From the NCBI RefSeq assembly GCF_001273775.1, contig NZ_CP011801.1:3326001-3390000 (forward strand): a stretch of 64,000 nucleotides of DNA. The letters run 5' to 3'. The notes beneath the pieces were generated by a model. The model did not search any database, was not told the DNA's origin, and saw nothing but the letters and a program-made list of their open reading frames with translations. This DNA is from Nitrospira moscoviensis. GTDB taxonomy: Bacteria > Nitrospirota > Nitrospiria > Nitrospirales > Nitrospiraceae. Shown in pieces: positions 16,758-25,765 of this stretch. Position 1 is the first letter of the stretch. Each line of letters opens with the position of its first letter. Both the position numbers and the translations under genes were made by a program.

Positions 16758-17651
16758 ATGTCGAAACCCGTCAGGAAAGCCGTCATTCCCGCCGCCGGAC
16801 TCGGCACCCGATTCCTCCCCGCCACCAAGGCCTCTCCCAAAGAGATGCTTCCGCTGGTCGACAAACCGTTGATCCAATACACCGTCGAGGAAGCCGTCGC
16901 GGCGGGCATCGAAGACATCATCATCATCACCGGGCGCGGCAAGCGGGCCATCGAAGACCACTTCGATCGATCGGTGGAACTGGAAGAAAACCTCAAGGGT
17001 ACCGGCAAGAGCCAGGTCCTCAATCAAATCCGGCAAATCTCCAATCTCGCGAATTTCTGCTACGTGCGCCAATCGGAGGCGCTGGGATTGGGCCATGCCG
17101 TGCTCTGCGCGCAGCACCTCGTGGGCGACGAACCCTTCGCCGTCATCCTGGGCGACGAGATCATCGATGCACCGGTCCCCGCGCTCGCGCAATTGATCCA
17201 CGTCTACAAGAAGCGCCATGGGGCGGTCTTGGGCGTCCAGGAAGTGCCGAAGCCCGACGTGAGCCGCTACGGGATCGTGACGCCGAAGCGCCTGGCGCGC
17301 GGACTGCATCGCGTGCAGGACTTGGTGGAAAAGCCGTCCCCCGCCGAGGCCCCGTCGAACCTGGCCGTCATCGGACGGTACGTCCTGCCGCCGGAGATTT
17401 TTCCGATCCTGCGCAAGACGACGCCCGGGAAGAACGGCGAAATCCAGTTGACCGACGCCCTTCGGGAACTCGCCAAAAAATCGCCGATGTTCGCCCACGA
17501 AGTCGAGGGCCAGCGTCACGACGCCGGAGACAAGCTCGGATTTTTGATCGCCACGGTCGAATTCGCGCTCAAGAATCCGGCGCTCGGCGCCGACTTCAGC
17601 GACTACCTGTCGACCAAAATGCGCGCGACAGCCAACGGACGCCGGGGATAA
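16758..17651 (+). CDS. galU: UTP-glucose-1-phosphate uridylyltransferase
   Basis: GalU makes UDP-glucose for polysaccharide and LPS sugars in the cytoplasm. The 297-residue protein has the nucleotidyltransferase start KAVIPAAGLGTRFLPATKAS with the catalytic K (PKEMLPLVDKP), the VILGDEIID metal-binding region, and the C-terminal GDKLGFLIATVEFAL. Length is standard. A consensus promoter lies so close that the transcript should begin at or next to the ATG, so translation is probably leaderless. It faces away from the bamA operon. Confidence 0.96.
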   Translation: MSKPVRKAVIPAAGLGTRFLPATKASPKEMLPLVDKPLIQYTVEEAVAAGIEDIIIITGRGKRAIEDHFDRSVELEENLKGTGKSQVLNQIRQISNLANFCYVRQSEALGLGHAVLCAQHLVGDEPFAVILGDEIIDAPVPALAQLIHVYKKRHGAVLGVQEVPKPDVSRYGIVTPKRLARGLHRVQDLVEKPSPAEAPSNLAVIGRYVLPPEIFPILRKTTPGKNGEIQLTDALRELAKKSPMFAHEVEGQRHDAGDKLGFLIATVEFALKNPALGADFSDYLSTKMRATANGRRG

Positions 17652-17738
17652 CGCCGATGGCGTGACCCGGCGGCGAGCGCGCGACCCCGTCCTCGTCGTC
17701 ATGCCACCGGCCAACGGAGTCGAGAGACCCACACCATT

Positions 17739-20246
17739 ATGACAGACCCGAACGAACAAGAGATCCAACCGCCCCAGAACGTCGACGTGCCCGATCAGCT
17801 GCCGATGCTGCCGGTCCGCGACATCGTCGTCTTTCCCTATATGGTGCTGCCGCTCTTCGTCGGGCGCGAGATGTCGATCAAGGCCATCGAAGCGGCGCTC
17901 GCCGGGAACCGCATGATCTTCCTCGCGACGCAGAAGGCGCTGGATGTCGAGAATCCGACCCCCGACGACATCCATGCCGTCGGCACGGTCGGGATCGTGA
18001 TGCGCATGCTCAAGCTGCCGGACGAGCGCATCAAGATCCTCGTCCAGGGCATCGCCAAGGGCAAGATCACGAACTATATCCAGACGGAGCCCTACTACTC
18101 GGTCCGGATCGACAAGCTGCCCGACACCAAAGCCTCCGTGACGACGCTCGAGGCGGAAGCCGTCATGCGGACCGTGAAAGAGCAGATCGAGCGCATCGTC
18201 AGCCTCGGCAAAGTGCTGATCCCCGACGTGATGGTCGTCATCGAGAACCTGGAGGAACCAGGCCGGCTGGCCGACATGGTGGCCTCCAACCTCGGGCTGA
18301 AAGTGGACGTGACCCAGGCCGTGCTGGAGATCACCGATCCGATTCAGCGCCTGCGCCAGGTGAGCGACATTCTCGGGAAGGAAATCGAAGTCCTCTCGAT
18401 GCAGCAGAAGATCCAGGCCCAGGCCAAGGGCGAGATGGACAAGACGCAGCGCGAGTACTTCCTGCGCGAGCAGCTCAAGGCCATTCAAAAAGAGCTGGGC
18501 GAGCTGGACGAACGGGCCGAGGAAGTCACCGAATTCCGCAAGCGCATCAAAGACGCGAAGATGCCGGAGAAAGTCCTGAAGGAAACCGAGAAGCAGCTCA
18601 AGCGCTTGGAGAAGATGCACCCGGATACGGCCGAGTCGGCCACCGTGCGGACGTATCTGGAATGGATGGTCGAGCTGCCCTGGTCGAAAAAATCGAAGGA
18701 CAATCTGGATCTGAAGGCCGCCGCCAAGGTGTTGAACGAGGATCACTACGATCTCGAGAAGGTGAAGGAACGCATCCTCGAATATCTCGCCGTGCGGAAG
18801 CTCAAGGAGAAAATGAAGGGCCCGATTCTCTGCTTCGTCGGCCCGCCGGGCGTCGGCAAGACCTCGCTGGGCAAATCGATCGCGCGGGCGCTGGGACGGG
18901 AATTCGTCCGGATCAGCCTCGGCGGCGTGCGGGATGAAGCGGAAATCCGCGGCCATCGCCGCACCTACGTCGGCGCCTTGCCCGGCCGCATCATCCAGGG
19001 CATGAAACAGGCGGGCACCAGCAACCCGGTGTTCATGCTCGACGAAGTGGACAAAGTCGGGATGGATTTCCGCGGCGACCCCTCGGCCGCCCTGCTGGAG
19101 GTCCTCGATCCCGAGCAGAACAACGCCTTCACCGACCACTATCTGGGCGTCCCGTTCGATTTGACGGAGGTGATGTTCATCACCACCGCCAACTTGATGG
19201 ACCCCATTCTCCCGGCGTTGCGCGATCGCATGGAGATCATCGAGATCCCCGGCTACACGGAAGAGGAAAAGCTCGGCATCGCTCAGCGGTATCTGATTCC
19301 CCGCCAGCTGGAGGAGCACGGCATCACCGGCCGGCATGTCCGCGTGGCGGAGCCGGCGATCCGCATGATCATCTCCAATTACACCCGCGAAGCCGGCGTC
19401 CGGAATTTGGAGCGCGAAATCGCCAATGTGATGCGCAAGGTCGCCAAGAAAGTGGCCGAGGGCAAAGGCCAGGGCTTTCCGGTCAACCCGGGCAACCTGC
19501 ACAAGTATCTCGGCGTGCCGAAATACCTGCCGGAGTCCGAGCTGGAAAAGGACGAGGTCGGCGTGGCGACCGGCCTGGCCTGGACCGAAGCGGGCGGCGA
19601 CGTGCTCTACATCGAAGCGACCGTGATGAAAGGCAAGGGGCAGCTGACGCTGACCGGCCATCTCGGGGACGTGATGAAGGAGTCCGCGCAGGCGGCGTTG
19701 AGCTACGTGCGGTCGCGGGAAAAAACGTTGAACATCAATCCGGACGCCTTCAGCAAGCAGGACCTGCACATCCACGTCCCGGCCGGCGCGATCCCGAAAG
19801 ACGGACCTTCCGCCGGCATCACCATGGCGACGGCCATCGCCTCGGCCCTGGCCGGCATCCCGGCCCGGCGCGATCTCGCCATGACGGGCGAAATCACGCT
19901 GCGCGGACGAGTGCTGCCGATCGGCGGGCTGAAGGAAAAAATCCTCGCCGCGAAGCGGGCGAAGCTGGCGATGGTCATCCTGCCGCGCCGCAACAAGAAA
20001 GACTTGGAAGAGATCCCGAAGCACCTGCTCAAAGGCATCCAGTTGTCCTTCGCCGACACCATGGACGACGTGATCAGAATCGCGCTGGGGCGGAAGCCCA
20101 AACCGGCGCAGGCCGCCAAGAAACCGTCGTCGCCGGCGGCCCCGCCGCGGAATCGAGCGGCCCGTCCCAACCGAGGCGGCCGGCCGGCGGAATCCCACGT
20201 GCCCCGCCCCGCCATGAGAACAGCGCCCCCCGCGCTGACGCGGTAG
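17739..20246 (+). CDS. lon: ATP-dependent protease La (Lon)
   Basis: Lon degrades misfolded and regulatory proteins in the cytoplasm. The 835-residue protein has the N-terminal LON domain ([23 protein letters not shown], residues ~24-46), a coiled-coil arm, the AAA module with Walker [16 protein letters not shown] near residue 370 and Walker [12 protein letters not shown], and the protease domain with catalytic serine in [11 protein letters not shown] and lysine in [14 protein letters not shown] short basic, proline-rich tail of about 45 residues follows the domain. It lies 87 bases after galU and is followed directly by thiL. Confidence 0.97.
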   Translation: MTDPNEQEIQPPQNVDVPDQLPMLPVRDIVVFPYMVLPLFVGREMSIKAIEAALAGNRMIFLATQKALDVENPTPDDIHAVGTVGIVMRMLKLPDERIKILVQGIAKGKITNYIQTEPYYSVRIDKLPDTKASVTTLEAEAVMRTVKEQIERIVSLGKVLIPDVMVVIENLEEPGRLADMVASNLGLKVDVTQAVLEITDPIQRLRQVSDILGKEIEVLSMQQKIQAQAKGEMDKTQREYFLREQLKAIQKELGELDERAEEVTEFRKRIKDAKMPEKVLKETEKQLKRLEKMHPDTAESATVRTYLEWMVELPWSKKSKDNLDLKAAAKVLNEDHYDLEKVKERILEYLAVRKLKEKMKGPILCFVGPPGVGKTSLGKSIARALGREFVRISLGGVRDEAEIRGHRRTYVGALPGRIIQGMKQAGTSNPVFMLDEVDKVGMDFRGDPSAALLEVLDPEQNNAFTDHYLGVPFDLTEVMFITTANLMDPILPALRDRMEIIEIPGYTEEEKLGIAQRYLIPRQLEEHGITGRHVRVAEPAIRMIISNYTREAGVRNLEREIANVMRKVAKKVAEGKGQGFPVNPGNLHKYLGVPKYLPESELEKDEVGVATGLAWTEAGGDVLYIEATVMKGKGQLTLTGHLGDVMKESAQAALSYVRSREKTLNINPDAFSKQDLHIHVPAGAIPKDGPSAGITMATAIASALAGIPARRDLAMTGEITLRGRVLPIGGLKEKILAAKRAKLAMVILPRRNKKDLEEIPKHLLKGIQLSFADTMDDVIRIALGRKPKPAQAAKKPSSPAAPPRNRAARPNRGGRPAESHVPRPAMRTAPPALTR

Positions 20247-21290
20247 GTGGCGCCCGTGGCCCCGCGCCAGGCCCGACACCCCCTTTCGGAATTCGGGTTG
20301 ATCCGGACTCTTCAGCGCCGGTTTCCATCGCGCGACAACGCGCTCATCCGCGGCATCGGCGACGATGCCGCGGTCGTCGCGATGCCCGCGGGCCGCCACC
20401 TCGTGCTGACCACCGATCTCCTGGCCGAAGGCGTGCATTTCGACCTGCGGACCGCGTCGTTCGAGGACGTAGGATACAAAGCCGCCATCGCCAATCTGAG
20501 TGACGTCGCCGCCATGGGGGCCAGGCCCGAGCATGTTCTCGTCGCGCTCGCCGCTCCCGCTGCCTGCGCCGCGCCGCAAATCCTGCAATTGTACAAAGGC
20601 CTGATGGCCGCCTGCCGGCCGTACCGGGTCTCGTTGATCGGCGGGGATACGTCCGCCTCGGCGAACGGGTGGTTTCTCAGCGTGACGGTCACGGGCACTG
20701 TGCCGGCCGGATCCGCCTTGTTGCGCAGCGGCGCGCGCGTCGGCGATGCGATTTACGTGACCGGGACGCTCGGCGATTCACTGGCCGGACTGCAGCTCCT
20801 CTCCCGCCGCCGGCCGATGGCGGCGACACGGCTGCCTCCGGCAGACCGCCGCTTTTTGCTCCGCCGGCATCGCCGGCCCCTCGCCCATTGCCGCTTCGGG
20901 CAACTCCTGGGCACGCATCGGCTGGCCACCGCCGCCATCGATCTCTCCGACGGCCTATCCGGCGACATCCGGCATCTTTGCGAGGAGAGCCGCGTCGGAG
21001 CCGAACTTCACACCGCCGCGCTGCCGCTGTCTCCAGCGCTGACGGCCTATGCCAAGGCAGCCGGCACCGACCCGGCCGCGCTGGCGTTGCAGGGCGGTGA
21101 AGACTACGAGCTGCTGTTCACCGTTTCGCCGGCGAACTTGCGCCGGCTGCAGCGCGCTGCCGGCGAGCCGGGCCGCCGCCTGACCCGTATCGGGGTGATA
21201 CAACCGAAGAGCTTCGGAATACGCCTGCGCGACGCCAGCGGGAACCTGCGCCGGCTGCCGGTCACCAGCTACGAGCACTTTCGCTCATGA
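20247..21290 (+). CDS. thiL: Thiamine-monophosphate kinase
   Basis: ThiL phosphorylates thiamine monophosphate to the cofactor thiamine pyrophosphate, the last step of a pathway whose thiS, thiG and thiE genes are also in this window. The 347-residue protein of the PurM/ThiL fold contains SEFGLIRTL, GIGDDAAVV, the metal-binding TTDLLAEGVHFD, NLSDVAAMGA, GGDTSAS and QGGEDYELLFT. Start GTG 20247 follows the lon TAG without spacing; a second GTG nine bases later is possible. The 3' end overlaps the next gene by four bases. Confidence 0.95.
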   Translation: MAPVAPRQARHPLSEFGLIRTLQRRFPSRDNALIRGIGDDAAVVAMPAGRHLVLTTDLLAEGVHFDLRTASFEDVGYKAAIANLSDVAAMGARPEHVLVALAAPAACAAPQILQLYKGLMAACRPYRVSLIGGDTSASANGWFLSVTVTGTVPAGSALLRSGARVGDAIYVTGTLGDSLAGLQLLSRRRPMAATRLPPADRRFLLRRHRRPLAHCRFGQLLGTHRLATAAIDLSDGLSGDIRHLCEESRVGAELHTAALPLSPALTAYAKAAGTDPAALALQGGEDYELLFTVSPANLRRLQRAAGEPGRRLTRIGVIQPKSFGIRLRDASGNLRRLPVTSYEHFRS

Positions 21291-21784
21291 GCACAGACCA
21301 ACCGAATCGGTCGTTCAGGTCGCTCTTGCGGCAGGTGCTGCACCTGCGGGAATCGCCTCGTCGGACGGCCTTGGCGTTTGCGCTGGGAGTCTTCATCGCC
21401 TTCTCGCCGGCCTACGGGCTCCATACCGTGATGGTCGTGCTCTGCACCTGGCTGTTCGGCCTGAATTTTCTGGCCTTGATGGCCGGCGCGTTCGTCAACA
21501 ATCCCTGGACGGTCGTGCCGATCCTCGGCGCGACGTACTGGACGGGTGCGCTGTTGATGGGACGCACCGACGTCCCGAGCTTCGACTGGGACGATCTGAG
21601 CTTTGCTGCGGTCTATCAGCAGATCCTCCCCTACGCCATCCCATTCGCGCTGGGCGGTTTCGTGCTCAGCATCGTCGGCGCCCTCCTGGCCTACCCGGCT
21701 GCCTACTTCTTCATCTCCAAGCACCGCCGCCGGTCCGGCCCGGTCGCCGTCGAGCCATTGCCGCCTTCCGAGCGGGTGGGCTAA
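21287..21784 (+). CDS. DUF2062 family membrane protein
   Basis: A 165-residue protein with the DUF2062 pattern: an amphipathic start (RQVLHLRESPRRTALAFALGVFIAF), two or three membrane segments, and the conserved NNPWTVVP motif near residue 67. Its function is unknown; family members occur beside envelope and glycosyltransferase genes. It is coupled to thiL by an ATGA overlap, and the HD-domain gene follows after 13 bases. Confidence 0.88.
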   Translation: MSTDQPNRSFRSLLRQVLHLRESPRRTALAFALGVFIAFSPAYGLHTVMVVLCTWLFGLNFLALMAGAFVNNPWTVVPILGATYWTGALLMGRTDVPSFDWDDLSFAAVYQQILPYAIPFALGGFVLSIVGALLAYPAAYFFISKHRRRSGPVAVEPLPPSERVG

Positions 21785-21797
21785 GATCGTCCCGACC

Positions 21798-23216
21798 ATG
21801 GGACAGCGGCACGATACTCAGGCACCCTATGACGGCTCGGCCCTCATCGCCGATCCCATCCACAAATACGTCTCCTTCACTGTCCCCTACGCCCGCCCCG
21901 ATCCACACGAGCGGACGGAAAAAGATTTGATCGATTCGCCCTGGGTGCAGCGGCTCCGGTATATCTATCAACTCCAGAGCGCCCGCTGGGTCTACCCCTC
22001 CGCCGAACATACCCGCTTCGTCCATTCCTTGGGCACCATGCATGTGGCGGGACGATTCGCCCGGCATCTCTATCCGTTCCTCAAGAAAGTCGTGAACGAC
22101 GTGCCGTCGGCCAACTACGTCGAAGAGCTGCTGCGCGTCACGGCGCTGGTCCACGATATCGGGCACGGCCCCTTTTGCCATTTCTTCGACGACAACTTCC
22201 TGGATGCGTTTCATTTGACCCATGAAAAGCTGGGCCAAATCATCATTCGCGAGCACCTGGGGCCCATCATCCGGAAAATCCGCCGCAGCCCCTCCGGACC
22301 GTTCGCCACAGGGGAAGAGCTGAACCCCGACCAGATCGCGCATCTCATCCTCAAAGAAAAGAGCAAGGACAACAGCCGCATCCCGAAATGGCTCAATATG
22401 CTGCAGCCGGTGATTTCCGGCAGCTACACCGGCGATAACCTGGACTATGTGCTGAGAGATTCGTACATGTGCGGTGTGGCCGTGGGGCCGGTGGACCTGA
22501 CGCGGCTCATCCACTACACCATCGTGACCGAAAAGGGCTTTACGATCCACAAAACCGGCCTGCCCGCGTTGCAGATGTTTCTCAACACGAGGATGTATCT
22601 CTATTCCAACGTCTATTTTCACCGGACGACCAGGGCCATCGACATCCACCTGCGGGATATTTTCGGGGACACGATGAAGCTCGTGCTGCCGCACGACCCG
22701 CGGAAGAATATGGCGGAGTACCTGACCTTGACGGATTGGTCGCTGCTGGAAGAGGTGCGGGGATGGAAACGGTCACGCCGGCGGGCGCGGCAGCGGCTTG
22801 CGGCGGAGTGGGGGCGGATCCTGGATCGGGATGTGAAGTGGAAGATGGCCTACAGCACGGCGCTGAAGGAAAAGGGCCAGGAGCGCGGCATGGATTTTCC
22901 GAGCCGCGAGCAATTCGAGCAACAGATCGTCAAAGAGCTCCCGGCCGGCCTCAAGAAAGTGCCGTTCCGTGTCGATATGGCGCCGCTGGACCCGCGGCCC
23001 GATCCCAAAGACCGGCGCGGCAATCCGCTCTATGTCTACGATCCCGGCACCAAGCAAGTCTCCACCGAGCCGTTGGAAGAATTTCTGGACCTGCTCCCCA
23101 CCAGGCTCGTGCAGTTCCGCATCTACGCTCTCGACCATTCCAACGACGCCGCCCTCTCCCGCGCAGCCGGCACCGTGTTGAACAAGACGCCGTCGAGCCT
23201 GGAATCGAACTACTAG
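21798..23216 (+). CDS. HD-domain phosphohydrolase (SAMHD1/dGTPase-like)
   Basis: The 472-residue protein has the HD-superfamily metal motif spread over HTRFVHSLGTMHVAGRFA and LVHDIGHGPFCHFFDDNF, near residues 73-130. This arrangement matches the dNTP triphosphohydrolase/SAMHD1 branch, with DPIHKYVSF at the N-terminus and GDNLDYVLRDSYMCGV following. A role in nucleotide hydrolysis is inferred from family, not shown. I use ATG 21798 because the frame upstream lies inside the DUF2062 gene. The TAG stop is part of the terminal inverted repeat of the adjacent mobile element, so the insertion may have set the present C-terminus. Confidence 0.85.
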   Translation: MGQRHDTQAPYDGSALIADPIHKYVSFTVPYARPDPHERTEKDLIDSPWVQRLRYIYQLQSARWVYPSAEHTRFVHSLGTMHVAGRFARHLYPFLKKVVNDVPSANYVEELLRVTALVHDIGHGPFCHFFDDNFLDAFHLTHEKLGQIIIREHLGPIIRKIRRSPSGPFATGEELNPDQIAHLILKEKSKDNSRIPKWLNMLQPVISGSYTGDNLDYVLRDSYMCGVAVGPVDLTRLIHYTIVTEKGFTIHKTGLPALQMFLNTRMYLYSNVYFHRTTRAIDIHLRDIFGDTMKLVLPHDPRKNMAEYLTLTDWSLLEEVRGWKRSRRRARQRLAAEWGRILDRDVKWKMAYSTALKEKGQERGMDFPSREQFEQQIVKELPAGLKKVPFRVDMAPLDPRPDPKDRRGNPLYVYDPGTKQVSTEPLEEFLDLLPTRLVQFRIYALDHSNDAALSRAAGTVLNKTPSSLESNY

Positions 23217-23408
23217 CCCGCATTATTCATGACGGTTCGTCGCGAAATCGCGGAGCCGCGTCGCGAGACCGGCGCGCGGAGCCCTGAGGACGCGCGGCGT
23301 ACTCGTGCAGTACGTCGAGGGCCCGAAGGGCGAGCCCGCCGGCCGAAGGTTCGTCGCAGCAGCGGATCGGCGATTGCAGCAGAAGCGCTCGTGAATAATG
23401 CGGGCTAG
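23213..23408. mobile_element. 196-bp MITE-like element with perfect 17-bp terminal inverted repeats
   Basis: CTAGCCCGCATTATTCA (23213-23229) is perfectly inverted at 23392-23408. The interior is GC-rich and palindromic, with GTACT/AGTAC around 23298-23312. It encodes no protein. The left end provides the stop codon of the HD-domain gene. No target-site duplication is obvious beyond the inverted repeats, and it is unrelated in sequence to the element at 13910-14107. Confidence 0.8.
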
Positions 23409-23448
23409 GCGGATAGGGGGCAGGCAGGACGAGACGTCGCTCCCCCGG

Positions 23449-24216
23449 CTAGGCCGGCATCTTCAGCGGCTGGCTTTTGATGAGGTGTGTTTTTCTCGTT
23501 TTGATCACCTCCCGCTGCTCATCCGACGGAAAATGCGGGCCCCGCTTGTTGGCCGGGAACCGGTTCTCGAAGCGCTCGATCAGCTCCAGGGCTTTCTCGC
23601 TTTCACCCGACCGGACCAGCAACTGGATCAGCCGGAGATAGGCCGGCACGAGCAGCATGAGATGCCGCACCTCTTTCGCCTCTTCGACCACGTACCGGTA
23701 CCCGACCGTCGACACCGCCTGGTTGATCTTTTCGTAGCAGAGCGCCTCGATCATGTGGATTCCCAGCCGGTCCGTTTCCGCGCTGATACTCCGCTCCCAC
23801 TGCCCGTTCACCATGGCCCGCATCTCTTCGCTGGAGAGCTGAATCCCGCCCTTCTTTAAGTTCGCCCGGAGCCGCTCCACGACCCCCCTGGCTTCCAACC
23901 AACCTCCGTAGAGGCCGACCAGCACCCCGAGGCACGGGACCGGCCGTTTGCATTTTCCGGCAAGCGGAGAAAATCCCTTTTTGGCGACCTGGGAGGGCGA
24001 GAATACACGGCCGCTGGACGCCGAGCACACCTCGCAGATATGGTCGTCATCGGGCGTCGCAAAAATATACATGCGGACGCCCGACCGATCGAAAATGTCG
24101 ACGGCCAGGATCCGCCCGGCCATGATCTGCATCTGATAGTACTGCCACAGCACCAAGAGCCCCAAGATCGCGATGAGGTACACCGTCACGTCGGGAAACT
24201 CGAATTCCGCCAACAT
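23449..24216 (-). CDS. Conserved membrane-anchored protein with a CxxC motif, unknown function
   Basis: I do not recognise this 255-residue protein. It begins with one transmembrane segment (about residues 10-30), followed by DDDHICEVCSASSGRVFSPS near residues 56-75, and later cysteines (GKCKRPVPCLG). A D-x3-C-x2-C-x5-G-x2-F pattern faintly recalls the cysteine region of Mu F-like proteins, but the similarity is weak. The C-terminal half is alpha-helical (ALELIERFENRFPANKRG), suggesting a TPR-like region. The likely topology is an N-terminal anchor with a cytoplasmic body. It starts 200 bases from a divergent secreted-protein gene. Confidence 0.7.
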   Translation of the reverse strand: MLAEFEFPDVTVYLIAILGLLVLWQYYQMQIMAGRILAVDIFDRSGVRMYIFATPDDDHICEVCSASSGRVFSPSQVAKKGFSPLAGKCKRPVPCLGVLVGLYGGWLEARGVVERLRANLKKGGIQLSSEEMRAMVNGQWERSISAETDRLGIHMIEALCYEKINQAVSTVGYRYVVEEAKEVRHLMLLVPAYLRLIQLLVRSGESEKALELIERFENRFPANKRGPHFPSDEQREVIKTRKTHLIKSQPLKMPA

Positions 24217-24415
24217 GGATAGCCCTCCTGGCCGTCAATGATAACCGGCCTAAGCATATCCCCTAGGCACGAGGGCGCCTAGCGAATTCAGATTCCCTTG
24301 CCCCTCGTGAGACGAGCCGATCAAAGCAAAACCTGTTTTTTCCTGTCGCGATCTCTCGGAACGCCGCATAATGAATCGCGATCTCCGGTGGATCCACAAT
24401 ACGAAGGAGCATGCG

Positions 24416-24778
24416 ATGAAAATACTCTGCGCGATCCTCTTTGCGGTGCTCTGGCTGACCAATCACCTGTCCACGGCCTCCGCTCAGATGGGCGGACGTC
24501 AGGACGCGATGAATATCCTCAACTCGATGTCTCCCGAGCTGTACGGCAAAGTGCAGCGGCTGGCGCAGATGCTGGATCAGAGCATTAAAGCCGGAAAACT
24601 GACCGAGGGAGAAGTGCAGCAAGGCATGTTGTCGGGCCACTTGGGCGAGAAATTGAAGAGCATCGATCCGGAGGCGGGGCGGCTTCTCGATGACATCAGC
24701 GAGGCCATGAAGAACGGCCAGGGCCCCGGCGAAGCCGCCCTCATGCCGTTGCTCGGAGGACTGGGAATCGCGCCGTAA
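24416..24778 (+). CDS. Small exported protein, unknown function
   Basis: About 120 residues. ATG 24416 is preceded by GAAGGAG, and residues 1-24 form a clear signal peptide (MKILCAILFAVLWL... ending STASAQ). The mature part is helical and polar with LYGKVQRLAQMLDQSIKAGKL. No domain is recognised. It is a single plus-strand gene between minus-strand genes. The roughly 200 bases upstream hold a CCTAGGCACGAGGGCGCCTAG partial palindrome but no clear promoter. A periplasmic location is inferred. Confidence 0.75.
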   Translation: MKILCAILFAVLWLTNHLSTASAQMGGRQDAMNILNSMSPELYGKVQRLAQMLDQSIKAGKLTEGEVQQGMLSGHLGEKLKSIDPEAGRLLDDISEAMKNGQGPGEAALMPLLGGLGIAP

Positions 24779-24793
24779 CAGTTGGAAGATTTG

Positions 24794-25765
24794 CTAGCGG
24801 GAAGCCGGTACGCTGACCGGCACTGAGGTAGGAAAGCTTTGAAACGGCAGTTCCAGCAGCGCGTAGGGATTCACGCGGGCGCCGTTGAGTTTGACGCCCC
24901 AATGGAGGTGGGGACCGGTGGCGCGGCCGGTGGCGCCGACTTTGCCGACGACCTGGCCCGCCTTGACGACATCGCCTTCTTTGACGAGCACGTCGGACAG
25001 ATGGAAGTACATGGAATAGAAGCCGAGGCCGTGATCGAGGTAAACGCCTTTGCCCGAAAAGATGTGATCGACGGTCAAGCGTACGATGCCGTCGTTGGTC
25101 GCGAGAACATCCGCCCCGAGCGGCGCGCCGATGTCTTCGCCGTTGTGGGGACTGCGCGCCTGCCCGTTCATGATCCGCACGCTGCCGAAGATGCCCGTCC
25201 GCCGGCCGGCGACCGGCTCCAGAAACCCGGCTTGCCACAGTTTCATCGGTGACTCAGCCGCCAGCGCTTCCTGTACCACTTGTTGTTCGGCCTTCCACCG
25301 CGCGAGGCTCTTCTCGTCCAAGTCGACCTTGTCTTTCGGCAGTGTCAGGTGCTCGACACGGAACTTTTCTTTGACGACGAGGATGTGGTAACTCAACCCC
25401 CTGGTCTGGTCACCTTGCCTGATAGCCACCGTGAGCTCATGCGTCCCCGGCTCATCCTGCAAATCTATGCCGACCAGCCCGACAAATCCCTTCGGCTCAC
25501 CGGGCCGAGGATCGGCAAAAAACGGCACGGTGCGGCCGAGGAAGCTCCCATGAATCTCCGCCGTGGGGTCATCCGACGGAATCTTGACCACGATGATCCG
25601 GCCCTGCTTCCCGCTGTATTGTCCGTCGATGCCTTGGGGCGCCGGCAACGAGCCCGGGAATAAATCGACGGGGAACACGCCGGCCAAAAGGACGACGGCC
25701 ATGATCAGCCGGCGGCCCGCCGGAACCACCCCTCGTCCGATTCCCGGTGCTGCGAGTTTCCTCAT
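24794..25765 (-). CDS. M23-family zinc metallopeptidase, exported
   Basis: The roughly 323-residue protein has an N-terminal hydrophobic leader (residues ~20-40), a central beta domain, and a C-terminal LytM/M23 domain. The zinc and catalytic residues look intact: SPHNGEDIGAP, SMYFHLSD and GPHLHWGVKL. It should cut peptidoglycan cross-bridges in the periplasm. ATG 25765 overlaps the pafA TGA by four bases, so it is translated with the proteasome ligase gene. That is an unexpected partner for an envelope hydrolase. A longer frame starting at 25888 lies inside pafA and is not used. Confidence 0.88.
   Translation of the reverse strand: MRKLAAPGIGRGVVPAGRRLIMAVVLLAGVFPVDLFPGSLPAPQGIDGQYSGKQGRIIVVKIPSDDPTAEIHGSFLGRTVPFFADPRPGEPKGFVGLVGIDLQDEPGTHELTVAIRQGDQTRGLSYHILVVKEKFRVEHLTLPKDKVDLDEKSLARWKAEQQVVQEALAAESPMKLWQAGFLEPVAGRRTGIFGSVRIMNGQARSPHNGEDIGAPLGADVLATNDGIVRLTVDHIFSGKGVYLDHGLGFYSMYFHLSDVLVKEGDVVKAGQVVGKVGATGRATGPHLHWGVKLNGARVNPYALLELPFQSFPTSVPVSVPASR

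Noticed and set aside
16716..20588. A 1290-codon open frame on the minus strand opposite galU, lon and thiL
   Set aside because: It is antisense to three clear enzymes and has the composition of a high-GC shadow frame, rich in R, H, D and L; no domain is visible.
13910..23408. The two inverted-repeat elements as full insertion sequences
   Set aside because: Each is under 200 bp and has no coding capacity; no transposase gene lies in the window.
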